A stretch of 64,000 nt of DNA from positions 434,001 to 498,000 of the forward strand of contig CAJFCJ010000016.1 of the NCBI GenBank assembly GCA_904063045.1. The letters run 5' to 3'. Shown piece by piece: positions 46,801 to 59,200 of this stretch. Each line of letters opens with the position of its first letter. Within the stretch, counting starts at the first letter, position 1. A program made the position numbers and the translations under genes. Origin of the DNA: Dimorphilus gyrociliatus. Taxonomy: Eukaryota > Annelida > Polychaeta > Dinophilidae. The notes beneath the pieces are model-generated. The model worked only from the letters and a program-made list of their open reading frames with translations, was not told where the DNA came from and ran no database searches.

Positions 46801-47201
46801 TAGCTGCAAATTCCCTTTTTCTATTTTTTCTATCATACTGAGAGAGTATTGTTCTTGAGAATACTTTTATTGCAACCCTTTCTCCTGTTGTCTGAAATAG
46901 AATATCACATTTCTTTCATTTTCATATTACATTTAGTATTTTAATAATTTTTCACCTTATTACGTCCTTCATAAACTGATGCAGTTGCCCCATTACCTTT
47001 AATGGAGCTGATCTCATTACTCCACCAATAGTTTATTGTTTCATATATTGTGGTATGACAATGCATTTCGCTCTGCAATTGAATATCGACAGTAGGTTCT
47101 ACTGCTTTTATAGTTTCATAAACTCTGTCGTCTGTTTTTGACGATTTAGTGAATCTGCCTTTAGCTTCCTTCGAGACTCTTTTAATCAAATCATATGCCA
47201 T
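43887..47201 (-). CDS. TBK1: TBK1 / IKK-epsilon family serine/threonine kinase
   Basis: Twelve exons: 47201-46956, 46891-46751, 46648-46519, 46442-46352, 46286-46196, 46135-45978, 45909-45619, 45553-45188, 45116-44817, 44761-44558, 44500-44042, 43968-43887; the product is about 852 aa (human TBK1 has 729). Kinase landmarks are the glycine loop GNGATASVYEG, VAIKVF, YIHRDIKPGNIM, KLGDFGAS, the activation loop SLYGTDEYLHPD with the Ser equivalent to TBK1 S172, and [23 protein letters not shown]. A ubiquitin-like domain (VIFVPNENTFEKFTNILSEQ) and long coiled-coil regions follow. The family phosphorylates IRF, optineurin and autophagy substrates. Exon 7 uses donor gtttgt at 45618, chosen because it joins the ubiquitin-like domain in register. 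An extra stretch of about 65 residues precedes the glycine loop, and an acidic Ser/Asp/Glu tail is present. One or two genes of this class exist in most invertebrates, so the TBK1 versus IKK-epsilon name is nominal. Confidence 0.93.
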
Positions 47202-48129
47202 TCTTTATTAATATTTTAGACGTTAAATCGTAAAAGAATCTTGTGAACAGGTCGCTCCATTAAACTAATTTATTCTAATCTTTCAATTTTCTTTTGAAAC
47301 TATCTATTTCTGGTTTTCAAAAAAACACAGTGACTCATGCCCAAACTCAGAACATTCCTGTTTATCGCTCAACACCTTGTATACCTTGAATTTACGATAT
47401 GTACTAATGAAAAAGTAGTTTTAAATACTTATGAAAATTTTTAAATATTTTTCTTATATCAATTTGTTAAATTAACTTAAATAAATTTTGCGTCTTTTAT
47501 TAATGTCATTTAAGCTGTTTTTTATTAAACATTATTACCAGTTTTCGGAACAATTTAAATAATATTTAGTTTCCTTCTTCAAGCTATAAAATTGAAAAAT
47601 GACTTATATTCGTGTGATTCTTCGTATCTACTGATAACAGATATTGCTTAATTTATGATAAAAAATCACATGACATTCTCAGCAAATTTCTCAATAATTT
47701 AAAAAGTTGAACAATATTACATTTCTTGTTTGTTTTCCTTTTACTGAACGTTGTGCAAAAAAAGAGAACATTAATAGTATTCTAAATTATTTCCTATTTG
47801 AGTTTTACAATTTTGTTGATTAAAGATTAGTAGAATGTTTTTAAATATACGATAAAAACTCACGTGAACGATAAAGTTATTGTACGGACCGTCTCGTAAA
47901 TTATAAGAGAAGAGTGATAATATAAAATTTTAAAGGTATTTGATGTAATTAAAAACTAGGAATTGGCGTTGAAATCATAAGTATTTTGCAGTAAACTTAT
48001 CAATTTATTAATTACTACAAGGTATTAAATCTTAAGTGACAAAGAAAATACTTTTATGACTATATTAATACATATTTCATTTTGTAAAATATTCTCTCTT
48101 TTCTAATAAAAACTACTTAGATAAAACCA
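47202..48129. other. Divergent intergenic region TBK1-like / cysteine-rich gene A
   Basis: About 930 bp, very AT-rich; it should hold both promoters. No coding sequence and no clear element apart from a TCACGTGA-like ACTCACGTGAAC near 47861. Confidence 0.5.
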
Positions 48130-49400
48130 ATGGATAAGACGTTTATTCTCACCTTTGTTGCTATACTCGCCCTAACCAATGGAACAATTTATGATTCCGA
48201 TGTTATATGCGAAAAATCCAAAATGATGAGTAATTGTAGTAGCGGATACAAAATGGTGACAGTGTTCAAAGTTGGTTTTCAATGTTGGGAGAAAGTGTGC
48301 AGAAAATGTAACGCAACAGATGCCGATTGTCTTATAGGTGGTACAAGTTTAACTTCACCGCAATCATTAAATTGTCCGTGGTTAGAGTGTTCTTACTGTC
48401 CTTATGGTTATCAACTCGATATAAACGGTTGCCGAACTTGTCATTGTAAGACAAAGAGACCTTGCCTAAGAATCAAATGTAAGCCATGCAAATTTGGTTA
48501 TAAATTAGATAGGTAAAAAATAAATATTTTTCAAAGGTTTAATACAAAATAAACGAAACAGTTACATTTTATTTTATAAACAGGAACGGATGTCAGGGTT
48601 GTCAATGTTTAGAAAAAGAAATACCTTATATGTGTCTAAGAAAATCATCAAGTTTAAAGGTTTGCTACTATCGCAATCCAAAGTTCTTTTATGATCCGCA
48701 ATCGAATCTTTGTTTGCCTCATAAATCTGGGCCATGCGGACATTTTGGATTCTCTAGTCAAAGTGATTGTTTAAATTTTTGCGGTAACGAGTGTAATAAT
48801 GAACGGTGTAATAACACTTGCGAATTTCCTATTTATACTTCGAACAAATGTTCTACTTGCGAATGTGTAAACCGAGATGGTTGTGACGATCTGAAATGTC
48901 CAGAGCGCCATCATTGCTTAATAGAAAAACAATGTAAAAATGGAATATGTATAAATAGCCCTATTTGTCGTCAAAAAATAACATGCAGTAAGAAACTTTC
49001 TTCTCATCTATATCTATCTTTAAAAAGTTTCTATTAATTTAACAATTCTATAGTGATGCATCCATTTAATGAATTATTTGGAAGAACAAGTAGAAGAGGT
49101 ATAATAGCTATAGCTGTTGGACTTGGTCTGGGATTGATAGCCATTGTAACTAGTATATTATTTGTGAGTTGTTTTTTAACTTTATATCTCAGTTAGAGAT
49201 TGATTATGATCTTGAACAAATTTAATTCAGATTATTAAAGTTGCAAGAGGAAGATCTAAAAATAGAAAACAAAATATTTCCATCGTAAGAAAGAAGACTT
49301 TTATCTTATTCTATAAATAGAAACTTTTAAATAATTTTCTTTTTAGGTAACATCTGGAAAATATGTAAAATTGAATGAACAAAAAGTTTCACTGGCCTAG
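48130..49400 (+). CDS. Cysteine-rich type I membrane protein A (antistasin-like and Kunitz-like modules)
   Basis: Exons are 48130-48512, 48584-48987, 49054-49163, 49231-49284 and 49347-49400; the product is 334 aa. A signal peptide (MDKTFILTFVAILALTNG) is followed by an N-terminal Cys motif (C-x7-C...CW-x3-C-x2-C-x5-DC). Two antistasin-like repeats of the form C-x2-C-P/K-x-GY-x4-NGC-x2-C-x-C come next, then a degenerate Kunitz-like segment with fewer cysteines (KVCYYRNPKFFYD to CLNFC). More Cys repeats, a transmembrane helix (GIIAIAVGLGLGLIAIVTS) and a short basic cytoplasmic tail ending VTSGKYVKL...SLA complete it. Antistasin and Kunitz modules usually inhibit serine proteases, so a membrane-tethered inhibitor or adhesion receptor is plausible but unproven. 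It is the most diverged of three tandem paralogs. Confidence 0.85.
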
Positions 49401-49978
49401 ATGTTTTCATTTCATCATTAATAAGAATAAATGCAAAGAAACGTTTAATGTTTAATTAATTTAATTAACACTTGTCTTAAATCTATATTTGTGATAAAAA
49501 GGAAAATACAATGAATCATTAATTTAATTAAGAAGCCGTCTACTAAAAAAGATAAGAATTTCAGTAAATGAATTAATGACAATTTCAATTTTCCAATATA
49601 TGCTATCAATCAATAATCATCAAACAATGATAAAAAAGAATTAGTATGATAAAATTATTACAAATATATACTCTATATGATAACAGTATGAATGATATTA
49701 CATTATTAAATTTGAGGCCTCTAGCGGTGCAGGTACAGACAATCTATAATTACTTCCACTGTGATGTCATTTTGTACTTGAAATCACAGAAAATATTTCC
49801 CCAAAAAGGTTTAATTTTCTTAATTGGTTTGTTCATTTAAAGTTTTCGAACGACTTGAATAGTTTTGAATAAATTTTGTTGAATAGACAATAACACAAAA
49901 TTTTCTTTCTTAATCATTCGGAATTTAAGAAGATAAAAGTCTTTAAATATCTCATTAACAAAAGAAATCACAGATATT
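49401..49978. other. Intergenic between cysteine-rich genes A and B
   Basis: 578 bp, AT-rich. It holds the A 3' UTR and B promoter. Nothing else is recognised. Confidence 0.6.
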
Positions 49979-51799
49979 ATGGAAAAGATAATCTTTCTCG
50001 TATTTGCATCTTCACTCTTCGCGAATGCAACAGTTATTTTAGACAAGGATTGTGAAGAAACAGCTAACATTCACACTTGCCAAGAAGGTTATGAGATTGT
50101 TAGCAGTTTTATAGATGAACGAGTGTGCTGGATAAAAAACTGCAGAAAATGTCCTGAAATTGAAATTGGTTGTTTATTTGGTCCATTAACCTTTGAAAAG
50201 AATACTTGTAAACCAAAGTGTAAACCAAATCCTTGCGATGTAAGCGTTTTTGTAATAATTTCATAATTTATTGATTGAAATAATTCTAATTTTAAAATGA
50301 TTATAGGTTGCAAACTGTCCTCCTGGATATGGTTGTCGTCTCAGCTATCGTACCCAAAATGGAATACGCGAATACTATTCAAGATGCTATGAACGAGGTA
50401 TTTATTCTCTCGTATATTGTTAGGATATTATGATTTAATCATTTGTCTGTTTCATCTTCTCTTCCTTCCGCCCCTCCTCCACCTCCATCTCCTCCTCCTC
50501 GTTCTCTTTCTCCTCTTATACTTTTAGAACGTGTTTGCTTTCAACCACACACTAAAGACGACTGTGGAAAGAACATAACTCGCTATTATTATAATGACGA
50601 TGTTAAAGATTGTCTACCGTTTATTGATACTGGTTGTGGGAAAAGTGAAAATAATCATGTAAGCCTACAGTCTTGCCGTAAAAGTTGCTATGGATATAGA
50701 TGTAAGCTATTCCGCTGTCGTTCGTGTCCTCACGGCTATAAATATGATGAAAAGGATTGTCAAACTTGCGAGTGTCTTCCTTCACCTAGAATCTGCTCTA
50801 AAATTAGCTGCAATGTTTGTCCTATAGGTTATAAGAAAGATAGGTGAATATTTGTTTATATTAAGATTATAGATAAAGTGAAAAATGAATTTGAAATATG
50901 CAAATAGATTCGGATGTCAAACTTGCGAATGTCTTGAAGCGCCAATGGCATTGAAATGTATACAGATAGACCAGGAAGGGAAAACTTTTCAGATTGATAA
51001 TCCTAATTACTTTTACGATCGAGTTGATAAAAGAGGTTGTACGGCTGGACCTAGAGGTTACAGTTCGCTTGATGACTGCCAAAAGTCTTGTCAAGGAAGG
51101 ACACCTCTTATATGCAAATCAAAGAAATGTAACAGTATTTGCAAATATCGTGCTATTGATAAGTATGGATGTCCCACATGCGTGTGTCCAAAGGTTGATA
51201 CATGCAAAAATGTGAAATGTGCATCTGGGCACATTTGTAAAATACAAATATTAAATGACGGATTTTACAATGAGATTTTTAAATGCGTGGAAGATGGAGA
51301 GTTTATAGAATATATCGAACAGATAGGACAGATAAAAGATATACCAAGACGCAGTAAGTAAAAGATTTAAATGCTTTTTTTTCTGTATTTTTAAAATACC
51401 TCCGTTTTAAGATATACCATACAGTCCTTTGGAGAAAATTCATAAAAAGATTAAAGAAATAAGCACAAGAAGCTTGATTGCAATAGCTATTGGCTTTGGA
51501 CTTGCCTTGACGGCTGTAATAACAACTATAGTTTTTGTTAGTTATTTTTCAATTTCTTTACATAATTAGAATTATAGATAGTCATCAGTTTTAATTTTAC
51601 TACTTTAGATAATTAAAATTGCTCGAAAAGGAAGATACATTAATGAAAAACCAAAAGTTTCATTCGTATGGAATATTTTTAATAGTTTCGCTTTATAGTA
51701 TAAAGAATATTCTAATTCTTTCTTTTTACTTATCTCTTTTAGATATCATCTGGAAAATATAAAACTCTAAAGAATGATACAAAACATCCATTAGCATAA
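49979..51799 (+). CDS. Cysteine-rich type I membrane protein B (Kunitz plus antistasin-like)
   Basis: Exons are 49979-50239, 50307-50397, 50528-50843, 50908-51353, 51412-51536, 51609-51665 and 51743-51799; the product is 450 aa. A signal peptide (MEKIIFLVFASSLFANA) and the family N-terminal Cys motif (DCEET...CWIKNCRKCPEIEIGC) open it. A Kunitz domain with all six cysteines follows (VCFQPHTKDDCG to SCRKSC, about residues 120-170). Then come antistasin-like repeats ending QTCEC, a second degenerate Kunitz-like segment (NYFYDRVDKRGC to CQKSC), more Cys repeats, a transmembrane helix (IAIAIGFGLALTAVITT) and a tail ending ISSGKYKTL...PLA. Exon 2, its two flanking introns and most of exon 3 are identical to gene C (see findings). 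Likely surface-exposed; the ligand or protease target is unknown. Confidence 0.88.
50219..50723 (+). repeat. 505-bp block identical to 53306-53810
   Basis: Base-by-base reading finds no difference from 53306-53810 over exon 1 end, intron 1, exon 2, intron 2 (including a C/T-rich tract) and most of exon 3. Mismatches resume at 50218 and 50724. This is a recent duplication or gene-conversion tract between genes B and C, offset 3087 bp. Confidence 0.97.
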
Positions 51800-53059
51800 C
51801 TTCTCTTTATCAGGAGTAATTAATATTAACAAGTTTTTCAAGGGAATAATGACTATGTCTTTATCTAATTTGTTAATTGGATATTTATGTATTTTTACGT
51901 CTGGTTCATGGCTATTTTCCAATTATGTGTTTATATTCAATATTTAATATTATTCTCTAGGAAGATGGAATTTCTTAACCCTGCAAATATGTATTTAAAA
52001 TTTACGAAAGTATACACAAATCTATGTCTTACTTTATATAAAGTATTAGTACATTAAATATAATATATGTTAAGGAGACGACACTCTCTCTCTCTTCCGT
52101 TCATTGTACATGCTTTGCTCTCTGTATCAATATCATAACTGCAGAGACATTCGAATATTAGAGCTATCTATAATATCGCTCAACAAATTAATATTTTTAT
52201 AGCTTGTTACTATTTATACACAGGGTAGTCGTCTTATAATAGTTGTAGATTACACTCAATAGTCAACCATTTTCATAACATATATCAGTTAATTAATTTA
52301 CGATATATATTGTTATTGTTTAGTTAACCAGTTTTCAAGGAAGATCTTTTTCGTTCTTTGAAATCCTAAGAATACACAATGGAATTTAAATACAGATTTT
52401 TATCGGTGAATAAGGCATAGAAATTTTTTTATTGTTTAGTTGAAGGAATTTTCATTGCCTGATCAATTTTTAAAAAAGTTGTTGAACATTACAATAGCAG
52501 ATTATTACTGTTCAATCTTTTTTATATAAGTCTTTGAATAGCAATACATTGTGAAGTTTAAAAATAATTCAATTGATGGGAAAAAAATAATATTTTGTAT
52601 TAAAAATTTTGTAAATAAAACTTGACAAACCACAAATATTAATTAAGGGAAATAATACGCGCAGAGCGATATTATATATGAGATTGACGAGACATCTGGC
52701 GGTACCAGGCAGTGACGAAGATAACTTAATCCATATATTTATAAAGGTAGTGACAGGCTGTGTCTGTAAACACTCATTTTAGAAGCAATTGGTGAACGTT
52801 TATACTTTTATTTCTTTTATTCGATTCTTAATACAAGGTATGACATAATTTCTTTCACGTATCTCTTATCTTTCACTCAGGTTACTATCACTTATAAAGT
52901 CTTATCAAATATTTCTAATATTGAAGTATTCTTCCTTAAAAATTTGAAAGTAAAGGAATAACAAAAAACGATTGTTTACAGTCAAGTTAATTAGAAAATA
53001 ACCATTTAAAACTAAAATATAGTTTTTCATATATAGAACCAATATATATCGCTGATACT
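51800..53059. other. Intergenic between cysteine-rich genes B and C, with candidate gene C 5' end
   Basis: AT-rich. A TATA-like TATTTATAAAGG sits at about 52735-52746. A possible 5' UTR intron runs from AAG|GTATGA (52838) to TATATAG (53036), just before the gene C start. This would put the transcription start near 52765. Suggestive only. Confidence 0.35.
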
Positions 53060-54829
53060 ATGGAGAAGATAATCCTTCTTGTATTCACTTCGGTACTCAT
53101 CTTTGGTGTGAGTCCCACAGTAATGTTGGACAAAGATTGCGAAGAAACAGCTAACGTTCACACTTGCAAAGAAGGTTATGAGCTTGTTTTTACTTTTATG
53201 AAAGAACGTCGATGTTGGATGAATAATTGTAGAAAATGTCCTGAAATTGAAATTGGTTGTTCATTTGGTCCATTAACCTTTGAAAAGAATACTTGTAAAC
53301 CAAAATGTAAACCAAATCCTTGCGATGTAAGCGTTTTTGTAATAATTTCATAATTTATTGATTGAAATAATTCTAATTTTAAAATGATTATAGGTTGCAA
53401 ACTGTCCTCCTGGATATGGTTGTCGTCTCAGCTATCGTACCCAAAATGGAATACGCGAATACTATTCAAGATGCTATGAACGAGGTATTTATTCTCTCGT
53501 ATATTGTTAGGATATTATGATTTAATCATTTGTCTGTTTCATCTTCTCTTCCTTCCGCCCCTCCTCCACCTCCATCTCCTCCTCCTCGTTCTCTTTCTCC
53601 TCTTATACTTTTAGAACGTGTTTGCTTTCAACCACACACTAAAGACGACTGTGGAAAGAACATAACTCGCTATTATTATAATGACGATGTTAAAGATTGT
53701 CTACCGTTTATTGATACTGGTTGTGGGAAAAGTGAAAATAATCATGTAAGCCTACAGTCTTGCCGTAAAAGTTGCTATGGATATAGATGTAAGCTATTCC
53801 GCTGTCGTTCTTGTCCTCACGGCTACAAATATGATGAAAAGGATTGTCAAACTTGCGAATGCCTTAAAGAGCCAATGCCATATAAATGTCTAAAGTTCAA
53901 GTGTACACCTTGTCCCAATGGTTATAAAATTGATAAAAATGGCTGTCAAACTTGTGAATGCCTTAAAAAACCAAAACCATTTGAATGTCCAATGTTCAAA
54001 TGTATACCTTGTTCCCATGGTTATAAAATTGACGAAAATGGCTGTCAAACTTGCGAATGTTTGCCGTCACATAGGATTTGTCCTATGGTTAATTGCCTTC
54101 CTTGCGATTTCAGCTATGAGAAAGACAAGTAAGTATAATAACAAATTTTGATTAGAGATGGTGAATTTGAATTTTCTCAATAGATACGGATGTCAAACTT
54201 GCCGTTGTGTGAAGCCAACTAAAGCTATCTGCGAATATAAGAAATGTAATAATACATGTAAATATAATGTCTACACTTCAGATGAATGTCCCACTTGTGA
54301 ATGCGCAGAGAGAGACCTTTGTGCAAATGTGAAATGTGCAGAAAACAATTTTTGCATGATACAAAAACGATGTACAAACGGAGTTTGTAAACATGACTTC
54401 CAATGTCTTAAAACATCAATATGTAGTAAGGAATTTTTTGTCATTTTTTTCCATTTTAAAATATTCACTCTATTTACTATTTAAATAGTCTTTCCCTGGA
54501 TTAGTCATAAAGTACTAACGAAATGGGGTCTTATTGGTCTAATTATTGGAAGTTGTGCTATAACGATAGTCTTTTTAATAGCTGTGGTATTGGTAAGTTT
54601 TTCTCTTATTGTTATATCAGTCACATAAAATTATATATGAACTTTAATTAACTATTCAAGATAATTAAAATGGCCAAGAGAAAGAGAAGTGTAAGGAAGG
54701 AAGTAGAAAAAACTGAATCGGTAAGTAAAATTATAAGTTACTATTAATTAATTAATTATATCTTTCGTTTAGGTTTCAAGCGGCAAGTACAAATGTTTAA
54801 AGGATGAAATGAAAGTTCCATTAGCCTGA
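53060..54829 (+). CDS. Cysteine-rich type I membrane protein C (Kunitz plus expanded antistasin-like array)
   Basis: Exons are 53060-53326, 53394-53484, 53615-54128, 54184-54425, 54489-54592, 54661-54720 and 54773-54829; the product is 444 aa. It has the same plan as gene B: signal peptide (MEKIILLVFTSVLIFGVS), N-terminal Cys motif, one six-cysteine Kunitz domain, then antistasin-like repeats. Two extra 33-residue repeat units are present, while B's second Kunitz-like segment is absent. The end has a transmembrane helix (GLIGLIIGSCAITIVFLIAVV), a basic stretch (KMAKRKRSVRKE) and the tail VSSGKYKCL...PLA. Exon boundaries and phases match B exactly. The role is unknown; protease inhibition at the cell surface or adhesion are the obvious options. 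Confidence 0.88.
53306..53810 (+). repeat. 505-bp block identical to 50219-50723
   Basis: Partner of the identical tract in gene B; it spans two introns, which elsewhere in these genes have diverged beyond alignment. Confidence 0.97.
53854..54051 (+). repeat. 99-nt tandem repeat encoding one antistasin-like unit, two full copies
   Basis: Units 53854-53952 and 53953-54051 each encode 33 residues (from CECLK to NGCQT), with a partial third start at 54052. They lie in gene C exon 3. Gene B has a single unit at this place, so the array grew after the two genes split. Confidence 0.9.
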
Positions 54830-56235
54830 AACTTTTAAAAAACAATTTGGCTATAAGGACAAAATTCAGCTTAATTGCTTATTGGTAATCAGTACAATAT
54901 ATTCTATCTTGCATATCTCTTAACTGTGTTGTCTAACTTGATAATTTATAAAGAAGCTTGAAGTTTGATTATAAACGAGATCTGTGTTTTTTTTTATTGT
55001 AGATTTGATCTGTTTAACGAATATATAAAGTCAATACACATCTTTGGTATTAACCTCTTAAACAGTAGATGATTTTATCTGCATTTCATTATAGAACATT
55101 ATATGTAAATAGTGAAAGGAGAAATTCGAATAATTGTATCAATTTAAAAAGCCTATATTTTTTTCTACAGCTTCAATAGCACTCTTTAATTTCCCCTTAT
55201 TATTTTTATGATAAGATTGCTCGTCTACAGTATATAAATCATTCAAAGGAAACATTGAGGACAAGTTGTGTCATAACGACATAAATATAGATGTTTTTCT
55301 TTGTTTTTTATATAACTTTTGAGGAATTGGTTAAACTTTTGGTTTGATTTCGTTTTGGGAAGTTAGCTTTAAAATGGAAAATACAAATACACAGTAATAT
55401 AAACATTGATTGAATTAAAATTGAAAAGAGCCTTCAACGTAAACACTACAAAAGAATAGTGTACTATGACATAATTATTAAGGGATTTACTATTATGAAT
55501 ATATATACATAGATAAAGATAATGAAGAAATTAGTCTCTTATATACTGACACACCATAAGTTTATAAATATATGGCAAATTATTGATTAAATCATTAGAA
55601 ATCCTATTTTCTTTATTAAATATTTTAGTTTTTCAACATAATTGTAAATTGGATAGATAGATAAAAGAATGATACGGGTATTTATTCACATAAAGCGAGC
55701 TTTTCTGGAAGACGTGTTGAATTATTTAAGGTTATTTCGGAGAAACGACTATGAAGGGTTAGATGGCGCTGTCTTAACAATATGTGAATATTGTTCATTA
55801 ATATACGTTTTAGGCGCTTCAGAGAAGCTATAACATTAAAGTAAGGTTTTGTTTTCTCACACATTTGTAGAATATATCTGAAATACTATGATTTATACGA
55901 TAAATGTTCGTTGCTTTGCAAATTTCAAACGGATCTTTTTTTTCGATAATCGCTCAAAAGACTCTTGATCAATGATTTAATCATTTTTTGAACAGTTGTA
56001 CATGTACATGTGATAAATTAAAAAACGTCTAACAACGTTAAGTTTACTGTTGGATATTTTTCAAAATAGCACGAAAAGATAAAGTGAATAATCGTAAGAG
56101 ATCGACATAAAGGATAATTATCGTTTATCTCGACCAAACTACCATAATTCGCAAATCCCTGTATAGACGATATTGTGTACAATTAATTCTTATTATAAAT
56201 TATTATAATGTTTTTATTCTCATGAAAATGTAGTC
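54830..56235. other. Intergenic between cysteine-rich gene C and the mind bomb gene
   Basis: 1.4 kb, AT-rich. I see no gene, hairpin or strong regulatory element. A 60-residue minus-strand open frame at 55682-55864 has no recognisable features. Confidence 0.55.
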
Positions 56236-59200
56236 ATGATCATGGCTGAATGTGGAATGAGAGTTGTGAGAGGTGTAGATTGGAAATGGAAAGATCAGGA
56301 TAATGGTGAAGGATCTGTTGGAACAATAGTAGAAATAGGAAAAAATGGAAGTAACTCTTCTCCTGATAAGACCGTTGTAGTTCACTGGGATTGCTCAACA
56401 AGGACAAATTATAGAACCGGTTACCAAGGATTCTATGATTTGCGATTGATTGAAAACGCAACAATAGGTATTTTATTTAAATGAGTTAACATATTCCTTT
56501 ATCCCAAAGCAAAGCTTTCTTTTGTATATAAAGCAAACAAATTTTAAAATTATCGAATTTTTATATATACCATCTAGTTCTTACTTTCGCTTTGATCTAT
56601 ATTAAATTATAATACATTATAACGGAAATAAATGTTCCTTTCTTTATCTGGCGCAGGTGTTCGACATACAAATATACTTTGTAAAGAATGTACAAAAAGT
56701 GTGGATGAATCTAAACAACGAGGTATCGAAGGCATGAGATTCAAATGTATTAAATGTCCCGATGTCAACCTCTGCATAGAATGTTATATGATGGATAAGC
56801 ACGACATTAATCATTCATTTTTGAGATTTGTTGATTCAAAGAGCAGTGGAGTTAAAGTAGGAAAGAGAACGGGTGCTGTTAAAAAAATTGCTAAAGGAGT
56901 ATTTCCTGGAGCAAGAGTAGTGAGAGGAATAGATTGGGATTGGGGCGACCAAGATGGTAAATTATTGATATTGTTTCTTTTTTCTCCAAAACCGTGTCTA
57001 GTTTAAGAGATATGTCGATAAATAACTATTCAACAAAGCTATTTATAGAAAACTGCAATTAAACAGTTCAATTAGTACAGTAAACCAATAGCCGATTTTA
57101 TGCTATTAAACAGGCAATATAATCCCTCGACCCAGTTAATTATTTCAATTAATACTTGAAGAAAACGAGTGCTCTTTTCTCACCGATAAAATTATTATTA
57201 ATCCTTCATAGTTTCCTAGTCAATTCATAATGGCGTGCAATGCTATTGTCCGAATTTCAAATAAAGAATTTTAACTCCGTATTTAATGAATTACATAAAA
57301 AACGTAATTTATTCCCTGTACCAGTTTAGTCATCACGTTCAGGATGTGACGATTGTTCTTGTATAAAACTATAAAATAACAATATTTATTTTATGATTTT
57401 TTTTTAAGAGAACTATTATCAAAGAAACTATTGAAACTTGTTTAAATAAAGCTAGGAATTAGTATTATAATATTGTATATAAAATTATTATCAATACTGG
57501 AAATATTTACTGGCATCATATTTTTTTATATTCTGTATATACAGTATAACTATATCTCATGTTTTATCATTTTGCTATTAAATTCGGCTGCTTTTAGTAA
57601 CTTTTCTTTTCGTTTTTGTTTAGGAAAACAAGAAGGAACAGTAATAGATATTAGAGGTTGGGAAAGTGAAAGCTCTCGATCAGTCGCTAACGTTAAATGG
57701 GACAACGACGTTACGAACGTTTATAGGATGGGTCATAAAGCGAAAGTTGATTTAACGTGTATAAAAGAAGCTCCATGGATAGATTATTATCCTTCTCATT
57801 TACCGAGCGTTGGAGGTAAGAATATCGAATTGGAAATAAAATGTTAATATGTAGAGTTATTCAGTGCATTTAAGCTTTTTCGTTTATTTAAGATATCAGA
57901 GACGATTTAAAATCGTCATCATGCAGATTTCAAGTTGGTAATCAAGTGAGAGTAGATTTAGATATTGAAGTATTAAAAATGATGCAGGACGGTCATGGCG
58001 GCTGGAATCCCAGAATGGGAGAAGTATGTTTATTGCTATTACTCATCATCTGAGTGAAAAATAATCTTGTATTTTTACAATCAGTACTTAGGAAAAGTAG
58101 GAATTGTACATAGAATTACAGACAAAGGTGATATAAGAGTTCAGTATCCTGATATTCAAAATCGTTGGACATTTCATCCGGATGCTCTTACTCTAGTCAG
58201 TGTTTCTAATCGATTTAAAACAAACGACGTGGTCGAAATAAACAACGACATGAGAATAGTGAAACAATTTCAGAAAGGACACGGTGAATGGACAGATCAA
58301 ATGATTCAAGTAAATTATTTTTTGTTTATCTTATTCATTTATTAATTAGAATAAAACTATCTATTTAGGCATTAGGGAAAAGGGGTAGAGTTCTAAAAGT
58401 TTATGCAGATGGCGATCTAAGAGTGAAGGTTGATGACCAAAATTGGACATTTAATCCATCGAATGTGAAATTAGTAAAACTCGATGAAAGTGTCCAACAA
58501 GATAGATGTTCTGAAACAAGTTCACACGGAGGTAAAAATGAAAATTCTCTCTCTTTTCTCATAAATTATATAAATTAAATTTGATTTATTAGAAATGGCT
58601 CTAAGAGAAAAATTCTTCAAAGCTATTAGCTCTTCTAATATAGCTATAATTCGTGATATAACGCAACAATCTCCAAATATAGTAAGTAGTAATTTCTTTT
58701 CATTCATCACAATAAATCTATTCATTCTCTCTTTCGAAATTTAGGTCAATTCAATTAATAAAAACTCCAATACTCCTCTTCACGAAGGTTTGTAATATAA
58801 TTCAATCATTTTGATATATTTATACATATTTATATACAAAAAAATGTTTTCTATACTTTAGTATCCATTACGGGAAATGTAGAAATATGCTCTTTACTAT
58901 TGGAAGCTGGTGCTGATGTAAATAAACAAAACGAAGAAGGAAGCACACCTCTTCACCTCGCATTATATAACAGTAGACTGGAAATATGTCAAATCTTATT
59001 AGATAAGAATGCTGCTCTCGATAAAGTGAATAAAGAACAGAGTACTCCTTTGCATATAGCTGTTGAAAAGAATTCTCCAGATCTAGTTAGAATTCTTGTC
59101 GATAAATTTCCAAAAGCAATGAATATGAGGGTAGGTTAATTATATTTTGATTATTTTCCAACAATATGTATACTTATCTATTTATTTTTATGTATATAGG

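Noticed and set aside
49721-52710. Similar CTxxCGGTxCAGG words before genes B and C suggesting transposon ends
   Set aside because: No terminal inverted repeats, no target-site duplication and no coding remnant were found.
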